A stretch of 64,000 nucleotides of DNA, from NCBI GenBank assembly GCA_035726825.1, contig JALNTX010000009.1, positions 124,001 through 188,000 of the forward strand. The letters run 5' to 3'. A program made the position numbers and the translations under genes. Positions 35,417-44,497 of the stretch are shown here, one piece after another. This DNA comes from Pseudocitrobacter sp913778145. Its GTDB lineage: Bacteria > Pseudomonadota > Gammaproteobacteria > Enterobacterales > Enterobacteriaceae. The first letter of the stretch is position 1, and each line of letters opens with the position of its first letter. The notes beneath the pieces are model-generated. The model did not search any database and had not been told where the DNA came from. It saw nothing but the letters and a program-made list of their open reading frames with translations.

Positions 35417-36682
35417 ATGGCGCTTACCTTTACCCACGATACATTGCCTGCCGATCCGAAATTGGCGATTCGCCAGATGAAGGCCGCACTGCGGGCGCAA
35501 CTTGGCGACGTACAGCTGGTTTTCGATAAGCTGACAGCAAAAATTGAAGCCCGCGTGGCGGACATTGAGGCACGAAAAGCGCAGGGCCTGCCGGTGTGGC
35601 CGGAGATCCCTTACGCTGATATTGTCTCCGGCGCCATCAGCGAGGCAACGCGTGATGAGGTTAAACGTCGCGGTTGTGCGGTGATCAAAGGCCACTTCCC
35701 GCGCGAGCAGGCGCTGGCGTGGGATCGCGCCATGCTCGATTACCTTGATGCCAACCGCTTTGATTATGTCTACAAAGGGCCTGGCGACAGTTTCTTTGGC
35801 TCGCTGGAGGCCTCGCGCCCGGAAATCTACCCGATCTACTGGTCGCAGGCACAGATGCAGGCCCGACAGAGCGACAACATGGCCGCCGTACAATCGTTCC
35901 TGAACCGCCTGTGGCAGGTCGAGAGCGACGGCAAACAGTGGTTTAACCCGGACGTCAGCGTGATTTATCCGGACCGCATCCGTCGCCGCCCGCCGGGCAC
36001 CACCTCGAAAGGCCTGGGTGCACATACGGATTCCGGCGCGCTGGAGCGCTGGTTGCTGCCCGCCTATCAGCAGGTCTTTGCCAGTGTGTTTAACGGCAGG
36101 ATTGATGAGTACGATCCCTGGAATGCGGCGCACCGTACCGACGTGGAAGAGTATACCGTCGATAACACCACCAAATGCTCCGTCTTCCGCACCTTCCAGG
36201 GCTGGACCGCGCTCTCGGATATGATTGCGGATCAAGGCCTGCTGCACGTGGTGCCGATTCCGGAAGCGATGGCTTACGTGCTGCTGCGTCCGCTGCTTGA
36301 TGATGTGCCGGAAGATGAACTGTGCGGCGTCGCGCCAGGCAGAGTATTGCCGATTTCCGAAAAGTGGCATCCCTTGCTTCTCAAGGCGCTAACCTCAATT
36401 CCAGCAGTGGAAGCCGGTGATTCGGTATGGTGGCACTGCGATGTTATTCACGCCGTCGCACCGGTGGAAAATCAGCAAGGCTGGGGCAATGTGATGTACA
36501 TCCCCGCCGCGCCAATGTGTGAGAAAAACCTCGCCTACGCCCACAAGGTGCGGGCAGCACTGGAGAACGGCACTTCGCCGGGCGACTTCCCCCGCGAAGA
36601 CTACGAAGTTAACTGGGAAGGCCGCTTTACCCTTAACGACCTGAATATTTACGGTAAACGCGCGTTGGGCATGGCAGACTGA
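35417..36682 (+). CDS. ybiU: YbiU, DUF1479 protein (2-oxoglutarate/Fe(II) oxygenase-like)
   Basis: 421 residues from ATG 35417, the exact E. coli length; an in-frame ATG 21 bases upstream adds seven residues not in the family. Conserved DUF1479 motifs: RRGCAVIKGHFPREQAL, YKGPGD and GAHTDSGALERW, with a later HCDVIH; the histidine/aspartate pair and distal histidine are reminiscent of a double-stranded beta-helix iron oxygenase. Substrate unknown. The 3' end overlaps 34 bases of the convergent LacI-family gene. Confidence 0.9.
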   Translation: MALTFTHDTLPADPKLAIRQMKAALRAQLGDVQLVFDKLTAKIEARVADIEARKAQGLPVWPEIPYADIVSGAISEATRDEVKRRGCAVIKGHFPREQALAWDRAMLDYLDANRFDYVYKGPGDSFFGSLEASRPEIYPIYWSQAQMQARQSDNMAAVQSFLNRLWQVESDGKQWFNPDVSVIYPDRIRRRPPGTTSKGLGAHTDSGALERWLLPAYQQVFASVFNGRIDEYDPWNAAHRTDVEEYTVDNTTKCSVFRTFQGWTALSDMIADQGLLHVVPIPEAMAYVLLRPLLDDVPEDELCGVAPGRVLPISEKWHPLLLKALTSIPAVEAGDSVWWHCDVIHAVAPVENQQGWGNVMYIPAAPMCEKNLAYAHKVRAALENGTSPGDFPREDYEVNWEGRFTLNDLNIYGKRALGMAD

Positions 36683-37752
36683 TTATCATAAAGCCCTTCG
36701 CTATCCACGGCGGTGTGCCCTTTGCCGGGGCGCACGCGCCGCACCGATTCCCGCACGACTAAACGCCCATGCAGCAGCAGCGAACCGACCGGCGCATCCG
36801 GGCGAATCAGCCGCTGTTGCAGCATCTGCACCGCCTCGCTTCCCAGCTCATCGCGCGGAACGTGCACCGCCGTCAGCGGCACATCTTCAATAGCCGCCAG
36901 ATTAAAGCCATCGATGCTCATCACCGAGATATCCTGCGGCACGCGCAGGCCATGTTTACGCAAAGCGTTAATGGCTCCGGCCGCCATAAAATCACTGCCC
37001 ACCAGCAACGCTGTCGGCAACGGCTTACCTTTGCGCTCATCCAGCCACTCGCTTACCCGCGCTTGCGTGGCAGTCGCACTGAAGCTGTTGATGTTCAGCA
37101 AGTCTCTATCGTGCTGAAAGTTCAGATTATGCTGCACCCAGGATTCACGAATGCCCGCCAGCCGCTGCTCCATGGTGTAGCGGCGCAGGCACATTACGTT
37201 CAGCACTTCCCGGTGACCCATTTCAAACAAATAGCGGGCAGCAAACGCGCCAATCATGCGATGATCCGGGGCGATCGCCGGCAAACGCATGCGCTCATCG
37301 CGACAGTTGATCAGCACGCAGGGCTTACCAAGATCGGCGGCCAGATCGTGAATGTGTGGATCGTCAATGCCCAGCAGGATCGCCGCCTGGGTTTCCGCTT
37401 CGTTCATCCGCGAGAGAAACAGCGTCGGGTCGCTGTCATTTTCTTCCAGCGGACAGTAGCGCAGGCGGACTTCGTGCGGGGCAAGCGCTTTGCTGATGCT
37501 CTGGATCACGCGGTAGTAAAAGATATCCGAACGTTCGTCGAAGGCGCGCGGCGGCGCAAAGACCATCAGACTGTTGAGCAGCAAACGCCCCGCCGCCATG
37601 CCGTCCATCACCCCCAGTTCGCGCGCCGCGTTCAGTACCTGTTCACGTGCTCGTGGGCTGGTGTTGGCTTTCCCCGCCAGCACGCGCGAAACGGTGCTGG
37701 CAGAAAGCCCGGTGCGCCGGGCAATTTCGGCAATTTTCAGCTTCTTTTCCAT
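36649..37752 (-). CDS. LacI-family regulator of the MFS/GH31 operon
   Basis: 367 residues, longer than usual through an extended C-terminus. The helix-turn-helix is at residues 6-27 (IAEIARRTGLSASTVSRVLAG), followed by a sensor domain with SIDGFNLAAIEDVPLTAV. It is divergent from the MFS transporter at 38052 over a 299-base region holding two dyads. Its 3' end runs 34 bases into the convergent ybiU; the extra C-terminal residues are the overlapping part. Present only as an insertion relative to E. coli. Confidence 0.85.
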   Translation of the reverse strand: MEKKLKIAEIARRTGLSASTVSRVLAGKANTSPRAREQVLNAARELGVMDGMAAGRLLLNSLMVFAPPRAFDERSDIFYYRVIQSISKALAPHEVRLRYCPLEENDSDPTLFLSRMNEAETQAAILLGIDDPHIHDLAADLGKPCVLINCRDERMRLPAIAPDHRMIGAFAARYLFEMGHREVLNVMCLRRYTMEQRLAGIRESWVQHNLNFQHDRDLLNINSFSATATQARVSEWLDERKGKPLPTALLVGSDFMAAGAINALRKHGLRVPQDISVMSIDGFNLAAIEDVPLTAVHVPRDELGSEAVQMLQQRLIRPDAPVGSLLLHGRLVVRESVRRVRPGKGHTAVDSEGLYDNQSAMPNARLP

Positions 37753-37777
37753 TCTGTGATCCGATTCAAATTCGAAA

Positions 37778-37793
37778 ATGAAAGAATTTTCAT
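37778..37793. promoter_or_regulatory. Perfect dyad in the LacI-family gene promoter
   Basis: ATGAAA and TTTCAT are separated by GAAT, 25 bases upstream of the LacI gene start codon. It may be an autoregulatory operator. It shares the CTTTCAT half-site with the pflE and ybiU motifs. Confidence 0.5.
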
Positions 37794-37997
37794 AAGGAAA
37801 TTACCCTATGCCATAAGGCTCTGAGCAGAGATCCTTACTGTATCCCAGCTATTCATGAAAAAACGTGCACAAAACCCGCTTTCCCTGGCTTTTTTTGTCT
37901 CTTAGTCTGAATTGGTAGAACAACTTCCATACAAGCATAGCGGAAGTATCTAAAACTAAATAATAAGCATATCAAAAGGTTAATTAGATTGGTGTGA

Positions 37998-38015
37998 CAA
38001 CTCTCCACGGAGTTG
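37998..38015. promoter_or_regulatory. Dyad in the leader of the MFS transporter gene
   Basis: CAACTC and GAGTTG are separated by six bases, 36 bases upstream of the MFS start codon. It could be an operator for the divergent LacI regulator or an mRNA leader hairpin. Confidence 0.4.
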
Positions 38016-38051
38016 CCCCACCTTATCCTACAAAATTCTGTGGAGATCCCC

Positions 38052-39353
38052 ATGAGTCAGGGCATCAATAACGATATGACTGTCAGTAAAACCCGTCGGG
38101 TGGTGAAGAACCTTCGCTGGTGGATGCTAATTCTGTTTTTACTTGGCGTAACCGTTAACTACATCACCCGTAACTCGCTGGGTATTCTGGCTCCCGAACT
38201 GAAAACCAGCCTCGGCATCACCACCGAGCAATACTCCTGGATAGTCGGCGCGTTTCAGATTGCCTATACCCTCTTCCAGCCGCTGTGCGGATGGTTAATC
38301 GACGTTATCGGTCTTAAGCTCGGCTTTATGATTTGCGCCTCGCTGTGGGCACTGGCCTGCCTGCTGCACGCGGGTGCCGGGAGCTGGCTGCATCTGGCGA
38401 TTCTGCGCTTCTGTATGGGTGGCGCGGAAGCCGCAGCGACGCCCGCCAACGCCAAAACGATTGGCGAATGGTTCCCAAAAACCGAGCGACCGATTGCCTC
38501 TGGCTGGGCAGGCGTCGGTTTCTCCATTGGTGCCATGCTGGCACCGCCGATTATCTATTTTGCGCACGCTTCCTTTGGCTGGCAGGGCGCGTTTATGTTT
38601 ACCGGCGTGCTGGCGATGCTGTGGGTGGTGCTGTGGTGGGCGTTCTACCATAACCCGGAAAAACATCCGAATCTGAGTAAAAGCGAGCTGGAGTACATCC
38701 GTCAGGACAACGAAGCACCGCCGGTCAAACTCCCGTTCTTTACCGCGCTGAAAACCGTCGGCAAAAACAAACGCTTTTACGGTATCGCTATCCCGGCGTT
38801 TATGGCCGAACCGGCGTGGGCCGTGTTCAGCTTCTGGATGCCGCTCTACTTCGCGAAGCAGTACAACATGGATCTCAAGCAGATCGCCCTGTTTGCCTGG
38901 CTGCCGTTCCTCGCGGCAGATCTCGGCAGCGTGGCCAGTGGCTATTTGACTCGCCTTTATGCACGTCTGTTTGGCTGCTCACGCGTCAACTCCACCGTCG
39001 CCAGCTCCGTCACCGGCGCCTTCATGATGATTTCGCTGGCGGTAGTCGCCATCACGAAAGATCCGATTATTGCCGTGGTGCTAATGTCCATCGGCGGCTT
39101 CGGCCACCAGATCATCTCCTGCATGCTGAGCGCCCTGGTGGTCGAGTCTTTCGATAAAGGCCAGATGGCGACCGTTAACGGTATGCGCGGCTCGGCGGCC
39201 TGGATAGCCAGCTTCCTCTTTTCCCTGATTATCGGGGTGACCGCCGACAAAATCGGCTTCAACCCGCTGTTTGTCGCCATGGGTTTCTTCGACCTGATCG
39301 GCGCCTGTTTCCTGGTGGCATTTATTGCTGAACGTCGCGCTAAACGCGCCTGA
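38052..39353 (+). CDS. MFS transporter, ExuT-like (anion:cation symporter family)
   Basis: 433 residues from ATG 38052, preceded by TGGAGATCC. About 12 membrane segments. The family pattern LLGVTVNYITRNSLGILAP, then RFCMGGAEAAATPANAKTIGEWFP matches the hexuronate (ExuT) branch of the ACS group. The next gene, 14 bases downstream, is a GH31 glycosidase, so the transporter probably imports a glycoside or sugar acid conjugate for it. Substrate not known; no close E. coli equivalent at this position. Confidence 0.88.
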   Translation: MSQGINNDMTVSKTRRVVKNLRWWMLILFLLGVTVNYITRNSLGILAPELKTSLGITTEQYSWIVGAFQIAYTLFQPLCGWLIDVIGLKLGFMICASLWALACLLHAGAGSWLHLAILRFCMGGAEAAATPANAKTIGEWFPKTERPIASGWAGVGFSIGAMLAPPIIYFAHASFGWQGAFMFTGVLAMLWVVLWWAFYHNPEKHPNLSKSELEYIRQDNEAPPVKLPFFTALKTVGKNKRFYGIAIPAFMAEPAWAVFSFWMPLYFAKQYNMDLKQIALFAWLPFLAADLGSVASGYLTRLYARLFGCSRVNSTVASSVTGAFMMISLAVVAITKDPIIAVVLMSIGGFGHQIISCMLSALVVESFDKGQMATVNGMRGSAAWIASFLFSLIIGVTADKIGFNPLFVAMGFFDLIGACFLVAFIAERRAKRA

Positions 39354-39367
39354 GAGTGGATGTAAAA

Positions 39368-41737
39368 ATGAAAACGTTGAAAAACTGGACCCTGCAAAAG
39401 CAATCTGACCACCACGTTGAACTGCTGGTCGACGGCCAGCACACCCTGTGTCTGTACGTGCTGGAAGAAACCCTGTTCCGTGTGCTAATTAAACGCAAAG
39501 GCGAGCTGGCGCTGGACAGAACCTGGAGTATCGCCCCGCAGCAGGATGTGCCGTGGGAAGGCCGCCCGCGTGAAGACCTTAGCGGCTTTACCCTACCCGA
39601 CTGGACGCTGACCGAGAAGGATGGCACCGTCATCGTTGCGACCGACTCCCTGCGCGCGACCGTCCACCAGCCGCTGTGGCTGGAATGGCACTACCGCAAT
39701 GCAGCAGGTGAATGGCAGCCGTTAGTGAGCGACCGCCCTACCAGCGCCTATCTGCTGAACGCGCACGGCGACGGCGTGGCGCACTATCAAAGCCGTCGTA
39801 AAGATGAGCGTTTTTATGGCCTGGGCGATAAAGCGGGCGAGCTGCAACGCAACGGTAAACGCTATGAAATGCGCAATCTCGACGCGATGGGCTATAACGC
39901 CGTCAGCACCGACCCGCTGTATAAACACATTCCGTTCACCATCACGCGCCGCGACGATATTAGCTTTGGCCTGTTTTACGACAACCTGAGTAGCTGCTGG
40001 CTGGACCTCGGCAACGAAATCGATAACTACCACACCGCTTACCGTCGCTGGCAGGCGGAAGCGGGCGATATCGATTACTACATTTTTACCGGCGAGCGCG
40101 TACTCGACGTCACCAAAGCGTTTGTGCGCCTGACCGGCAAAACCCTGTTCGGGCCAAAATGGAGCCTGGGTTACAGTGGTTCCACCATGCACTACACCGA
40201 TGCGCCGGATGCGCAAAATCAGCTGATGAACTTTATCCGCCTGTGCGACGAGCACGCCATTCCGTGCGATTCGTTCCAGCTTTCATCCGGCTATACCTCA
40301 ATCAACGGCAAGCGCTACGTCTTCAACTGGAACTATGACAAGGTGCCGCAGCCGAAAGTGATGAGCCAGGCATTTCACGATGCGGGCCTGCATCTGGCAG
40401 CCAACATCAAACCGTGTCTGCTACAGGATCACCCGCGTTATGAAGAGGTGGCGGCAAAAGGCTTGTTCATTGGCGATTCTGAAAGCGATGCGCCGGAACG
40501 CTCCAGTTTCTGGGATGACGAAGGTTCACACCTCGATTTCACCAATCCACAAACCGTTAACTGGTGGAAAGACGGCGTGACCACCCAGTTACTGGAGATG
40601 GGAATCGACTCCACCTGGAATGATAACAACGAATTTGAAGTGTGGGACGGGGAAGCGCGTTGCCACGGTTTCGGCCAGCAAATCGCCATCAAACACATCC
40701 GGCCGGTGATGCCGCTGCTGATGATGCGCGCCTCGCTGGAAGCGCAGCAGCAGTTTGCGCCAAACAAGCGCCCTTACCTTATCTCTCGCTCCGGCTGCGC
40801 GGGGATGCAGCGCTATGTGCAAACCTGGAGCGGCGATAACCGCACCAACTGGGACACCCTGCGCTACAACACGCGGATGGGTCTGGGGATGAGCCTTTCG
40901 GGCCTCTATAACCTGGGCCATGACGTCGGTGGTTTCTCCGGCGATAAACCGGACCCGGAGCTGTTTGTACGCTGGGTACAGAACGGAGTGATGCATCCAC
41001 GCTTTACTATTCACTCATGGAATGACGACCACACGGTCAACGAGCCGTGGATGTATCCGGCAGTTACCCCGGCGATTCGCAGCGCCATTGAACTGCGCTA
41101 CCGCCTGCTGCCGTATTTCTATACGCTGCTGTGGCAGTCTCACGCAGACGACGAACCAATGCTGCGCCCGACGTTCCTCGACCACGAGCACGACGCACAA
41201 ACCTTCGAGGAGTGCGATGACTTCCTGCTGGGGCGCGATTTGCTGGTCGCAAGCGTGGTTGAACCAGGACAGCGCGAGCGCCGCGTCTGGCTGCCAGATA
41301 ACGAAACCGGCTGGTACGATTTTTACACCGAAGAGTGGTTCTCCGGCGGTCAGTGGATTACGCGTGACGCGCCGCTGGAAAAACTACCGCTGCTGGTTCG
41401 CGCCGGGGCCGCCCTGCCGTTTAGCGAGCGCATCACTTTTGTCAGCACCAAAGACGATGATACCCGCGAGCTGAAACTCTTCCCGGTCAAAGGTGTGGGC
41501 ACCACATCCGGGCTGCTGTTTGAAGATGACGGCGAGTCGTGGGGTTATCAAAACGGAGAGGCACTGTGGGTGGAATGGGAGATGGTTTGCGATGGAACAA
41601 CTATCAACCTGAACATCAGCGCCCGTGGGGATTATCGCCCGGCGTGGAAAACGTTAACGATTTCTCTGCCGAAGGATGAGAAACGCCAGCTGCGCGTCAA
41701 CGGTCACTTAATTGACGCGTGGAAACTCGCGGAATAA
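39368..41737 (+). CDS. Glycoside hydrolase family 31 (alpha-glucosidase/xylosidase type)
   Basis: 789 residues from ATG 39368 (a GTG 12 bases earlier is possible). An N-terminal beta-domain (about 1-230, with YGLGDKAGELQ) precedes the catalytic barrel. The nucleophile is D419 in GIDSTWNDNNE and the acid/base is probably D490 in TWSGDNRT; both are GH31 hallmarks. No signal peptide, so it acts in the cytoplasm on a substrate brought in by the preceding transporter. Controlled with it by the divergent LacI-type gene. It differs from YicI and YihQ in the residues around the nucleophile; the exact sugar is not clear. Confidence 0.88.
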   Translation: MKTLKNWTLQKQSDHHVELLVDGQHTLCLYVLEETLFRVLIKRKGELALDRTWSIAPQQDVPWEGRPREDLSGFTLPDWTLTEKDGTVIVATDSLRATVHQPLWLEWHYRNAAGEWQPLVSDRPTSAYLLNAHGDGVAHYQSRRKDERFYGLGDKAGELQRNGKRYEMRNLDAMGYNAVSTDPLYKHIPFTITRRDDISFGLFYDNLSSCWLDLGNEIDNYHTAYRRWQAEAGDIDYYIFTGERVLDVTKAFVRLTGKTLFGPKWSLGYSGSTMHYTDAPDAQNQLMNFIRLCDEHAIPCDSFQLSSGYTSINGKRYVFNWNYDKVPQPKVMSQAFHDAGLHLAANIKPCLLQDHPRYEEVAAKGLFIGDSESDAPERSSFWDDEGSHLDFTNPQTVNWWKDGVTTQLLEMGIDSTWNDNNEFEVWDGEARCHGFGQQIAIKHIRPVMPLLMMRASLEAQQQFAPNKRPYLISRSGCAGMQRYVQTWSGDNRTNWDTLRYNTRMGLGMSLSGLYNLGHDVGGFSGDKPDPELFVRWVQNGVMHPRFTIHSWNDDHTVNEPWMYPAVTPAIRSAIELRYRLLPYFYTLLWQSHADDEPMLRPTFLDHEHDAQTFEECDDFLLGRDLLVASVVEPGQRERRVWLPDNETGWYDFYTEEWFSGGQWITRDAPLEKLPLLVRAGAALPFSERITFVSTKDDDTRELKLFPVKGVGTTSGLLFEDDGESWGYQNGEALWVEWEMVCDGTTINLNISARGDYRPAWKTLTISLPKDEKRQLRVNGHLIDAWKLAE

Positions 41738-42100
41738 CGCTGTAAAAAAGAGAGCGGCCCGAGGATGGGCCGTTCTGTTTTCACTCCCCTTCATTTTCCC
41801 ATCCATAATCTCAGGTATTAACTAACGCTCACCATCATTCTGGAGATAAGGCATGGGTGTAGTGATTTGTCCCTGGCCAGAAACAATGTTATATAAAAAA
41901 ATAATACAAACAATAACATTAATTACTCCTATTTATCCCAAACATGGCTGGCAAAATAGAAATTGAAAATAAAAAACGAAAAGTTATAATTCATCAATAC
42001 AGTTAATATTTATGAAAAAGTTTATCTTTATCAGGATAACATCCGTTACTTTATCACGCTGCTATTTTAATCAACCCATAAATAAAAGGAATTTATTTTA
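41738..42100. other. 363-base intergenic region before the lipoprotein gene
   Basis: The first 45 bases hold the GH31 terminator. The rest is notably AT-rich (long runs of A and T around 41885-42090) and should contain the promoter of the lipoprotein gene. No further gene recognised. Confidence 0.55.
41751..41781 (+). terminator. Terminator of the GH31 operon
   Basis: AGCGGCCC and GGGCCGTT pair imperfectly around GAGGAT, followed by CTGTTTT. Confidence 0.75.
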
Positions 42101-42625
42101 ATGAAATACCTAAAAATATTATTAATTAGCCTGTCATGCTTATGGTTGACGGGATGCGGCCCCGATCCAAAAGCCTATCTTGGCGAAAATATTGCAATGT
42201 GGAATACGACCATTAGTGATATTGAAAACATGATTACGCAAATATCAAGTAATGACTCGCGCGAGTTTCTTGCGGATTACAATGATAATGTGCTTCGCCA
42301 TAAAAAAGGTGTTCAGAACCGCCTGAAGATCTGGCATGAAATGGAAGAAAAAAAGGGTGTACCCGACGATGCTAAAGATCTTCAAAACGCAACATATCAG
42401 TATTTAGAACAAGTCATTAAATCAGATGAAAGCCTGGAGGCACTCACGTTACTGGCAGGAGATAAAAATATTAAAGATGATGAATTCCAGATAAAAAAAG
42501 AACAACTCACACAATCTTTTGAGGAAATCAGCCAGCAAGCTGATGTGTTAAGCAAAGAGCAAGAAAAATTTGCAAAAGCGCATAACATTGAAATCACAGT
42601 TGCTAGCTGGTCTGCGTATCATTAA
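42101..42625 (+). CDS. Lipoprotein of unknown function
   Basis: 174 residues. A lipoprotein signal peptide with lipobox LTGC (C19) and GPDP next, so no inner-membrane retention Asp at +2. The mature part is hydrophilic, alpha-helical and rich in charged residues, with coiled-coil potential at about 105-160. Family not recognised. Codon use and composition are far more AT-rich than in the flanking genes, as is the upstream region, which suggests recent transfer. It stands alone between the GH31 operon and the convergent ybiT. Confidence 0.72.
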   Translation: MKYLKILLISLSCLWLTGCGPDPKAYLGENIAMWNTTISDIENMITQISSNDSREFLADYNDNVLRHKKGVQNRLKIWHEMEEKKGVPDDAKDLQNATYQYLEQVIKSDESLEALTLLAGDKNIKDDEFQIKKEQLTQSFEEISQQADVLSKEQEKFAKAHNIEITVASWSAYH

Positions 42626-42633
42626 TGACAAAT

Positions 42634-42681
42634 TAAAAAAAAAGTGGCTGGAAACACAAATCGCTCTTTGCGCTTCCAGCC
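42634..42681 (-). terminator. Terminator of ybiT
   Basis: On the reverse strand GGCTGGAA and TTCCAGCC (42674-42681 and 42646-42653) form an eight-base stem that runs into a nine-base T run (A at 42635-42643 on the plus strand). Confidence 0.85.
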
Positions 42682-42687
42682 CTTATA

Positions 42688-44280
42688 TTACTCGATACCC
42701 TTACTACGCAGGTAATCTTCGTAATTACCGGTGAAGTCAATCACGCGTTCCGGCGTAATTTCAATCACGCGCGTCGCCAGCGAGCTCACAAATTCACGGT
42801 CGTGAGAAACGAAGATCAGCGTGCCCGGATACATTTCCAGCGCCATGTTCAGGGATTCAATGGATTCCATATCCAGGTGGTTGGTCGGTTCATCCATAAC
42901 CAGCACGTTCGGTTTTTCCATCATCAGTTTACCGAACAGCATGCGGCCTTTCTCACCACCGGAAAGCACTTTCGCCGGTTTCTTGATATCGTCCTGGCTG
43001 AACAGCAGACGGCCGAGGATGCTGCGCACCGCTTGTTCGTCGTCGCCTTCCTGTTTCCACTGGCTCATCCATTCGAAAACGGTCAGGTCATTTTCAAATT
43101 CAAACTCATGATCCTGAGCGTAATAACCAATCTTCGCGTTTTCCGACCATTTCACCGTGCCGTTATCCGGCGTTAAATCACCGACCAGCGTTTTCATCAG
43201 CGTGGATTTACCGACGCCGTTGGTCCCCAGAATCGCCAGTTTCTCGCCCACTTCCAGCAGCAGGTTAACGCCTTTAAACAGCGGGCCGTTATCAAAGCCT
43301 TTGCTAAGCGCTTCCACTTCCAGCGCATTACGGAACAATTTCTTATCCTGCTCAAAGCGGATGAACGGGTTCTGACGGCTGGATGCTTTGACTTCGTCGA
43401 GTTTGATTTTATCAATCTGACGCGCGCGAGATGTCGCCTGACGAGACTTAGAGGCGTTGGCGCTAAAGCGGCTGACGAAGGATTGCAGGTCAGCAATCTG
43501 CGCTTTTTTCTTGGCGTTATCCGCCAGCAGACGCTCACGCGCCTGGGTCGCGGCGGTCATGTATTCGTCGTAGTTACCGGCGTAGACGCGCAGCTCGCCG
43601 TAGTCGAGATCCGCCATGTGGGTGCAGACCATGTTCAGGAAGTGACGGTCGTGCGAAATGATGATCATGGTGCTGTCGCGTTCGTTCAGCACCTGCTCCA
43701 GCCAGCGAATGGTGTCGATATCCAGGTTGTTGGTCGGTTCATCGAGCAGCAGAATGTCTGGGTTAGAGAACAGCGCCTGCGCCAGAAGCACACGCAGTTT
43801 CCAGCCTGGCGCCACTTCGCTCATCGGGCCATAATGCTGTTCCAGCGGAATACCCACGCCGAGCAGCAGTTCACCGGCACGCGCTTCGGCGGAATAACCG
43901 TCCATCTCGCCGTATTTCACTTCAAGATCGGCCACTTTATAGCCGTCTTCTTCGCTCATTTCCGGCAGCGCGTAGATGCGGTCACGTTCTTGTTTAACTT
44001 CCCACAGTTCACCGTGTCCCATGATGACCGTATCCAGAACGCTGAACTCTTCGAAGGCGAACTGATCCTGACGCAGCTTACCGATGCGCTCGTTCGGGTC
44101 GAGAGAGACGTTGCCCAGCGTCGGCTCAAGGTCGCCGCCGAGGATTTTCATAAAGGTGGATTTGCCGCTCCCGTTAGCGCCAATCAGGCCGTAACGGTTG
44201 CCGCCTCCAAATTTGACGGAGATGTTTTCGAACAGCGGCTTACTGCCAAACTGCATGGTAACGTTGCTGGTAACTAACAC
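42688..44280 (-). CDS. ybiT: YbiT, ABC-F family ribosome-associated ATPase
   Basis: 530 residues, exact E. coli YbiT length. Two ABC domains with Walker A GANGSGKS (about 35) and GTNGVGKS (about 355), Walker B LLLDEPTNNLD and LVMDEPTNHLD, and an arginine/lysine-rich linker (about 245-300) that reaches the tRNA site. No membrane segments: a soluble translation factor of the EttA/Uup group. The second signature motif is LSGGEKGRML; the first signature is degenerate. It is divergent from ldtB. Confidence 0.95.
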   Translation of the reverse strand: MLVTSNVTMQFGSKPLFENISVKFGGGNRYGLIGANGSGKSTFMKILGGDLEPTLGNVSLDPNERIGKLRQDQFAFEEFSVLDTVIMGHGELWEVKQERDRIYALPEMSEEDGYKVADLEVKYGEMDGYSAEARAGELLLGVGIPLEQHYGPMSEVAPGWKLRVLLAQALFSNPDILLLDEPTNNLDIDTIRWLEQVLNERDSTMIIISHDRHFLNMVCTHMADLDYGELRVYAGNYDEYMTAATQARERLLADNAKKKAQIADLQSFVSRFSANASKSRQATSRARQIDKIKLDEVKASSRQNPFIRFEQDKKLFRNALEVEALSKGFDNGPLFKGVNLLLEVGEKLAILGTNGVGKSTLMKTLVGDLTPDNGTVKWSENAKIGYYAQDHEFEFENDLTVFEWMSQWKQEGDDEQAVRSILGRLLFSQDDIKKPAKVLSGGEKGRMLFGKLMMEKPNVLVMDEPTNHLDMESIESLNMALEMYPGTLIFVSHDREFVSSLATRVIEITPERVIDFTGNYEDYLRSKGIE

Positions 44281-44497
44281 GGAAGTATCCTGAGGAATGT
44301 GACAAACCGCCTATTATGCCACAATTCCGAATTAAAATCGCCCGCCTTCGTAACGGGCTACACTGTCATCTAAGTGAAAAAAATGTGATTTCGTACACAT
44401 CCGAATTCCCTGTTGCCGGGAATGCACATATAATGCGCTTCCATCATACATCCGATTTTCCAACCACAGCCTGAGTGGCACTGATATCTCGCACAAC

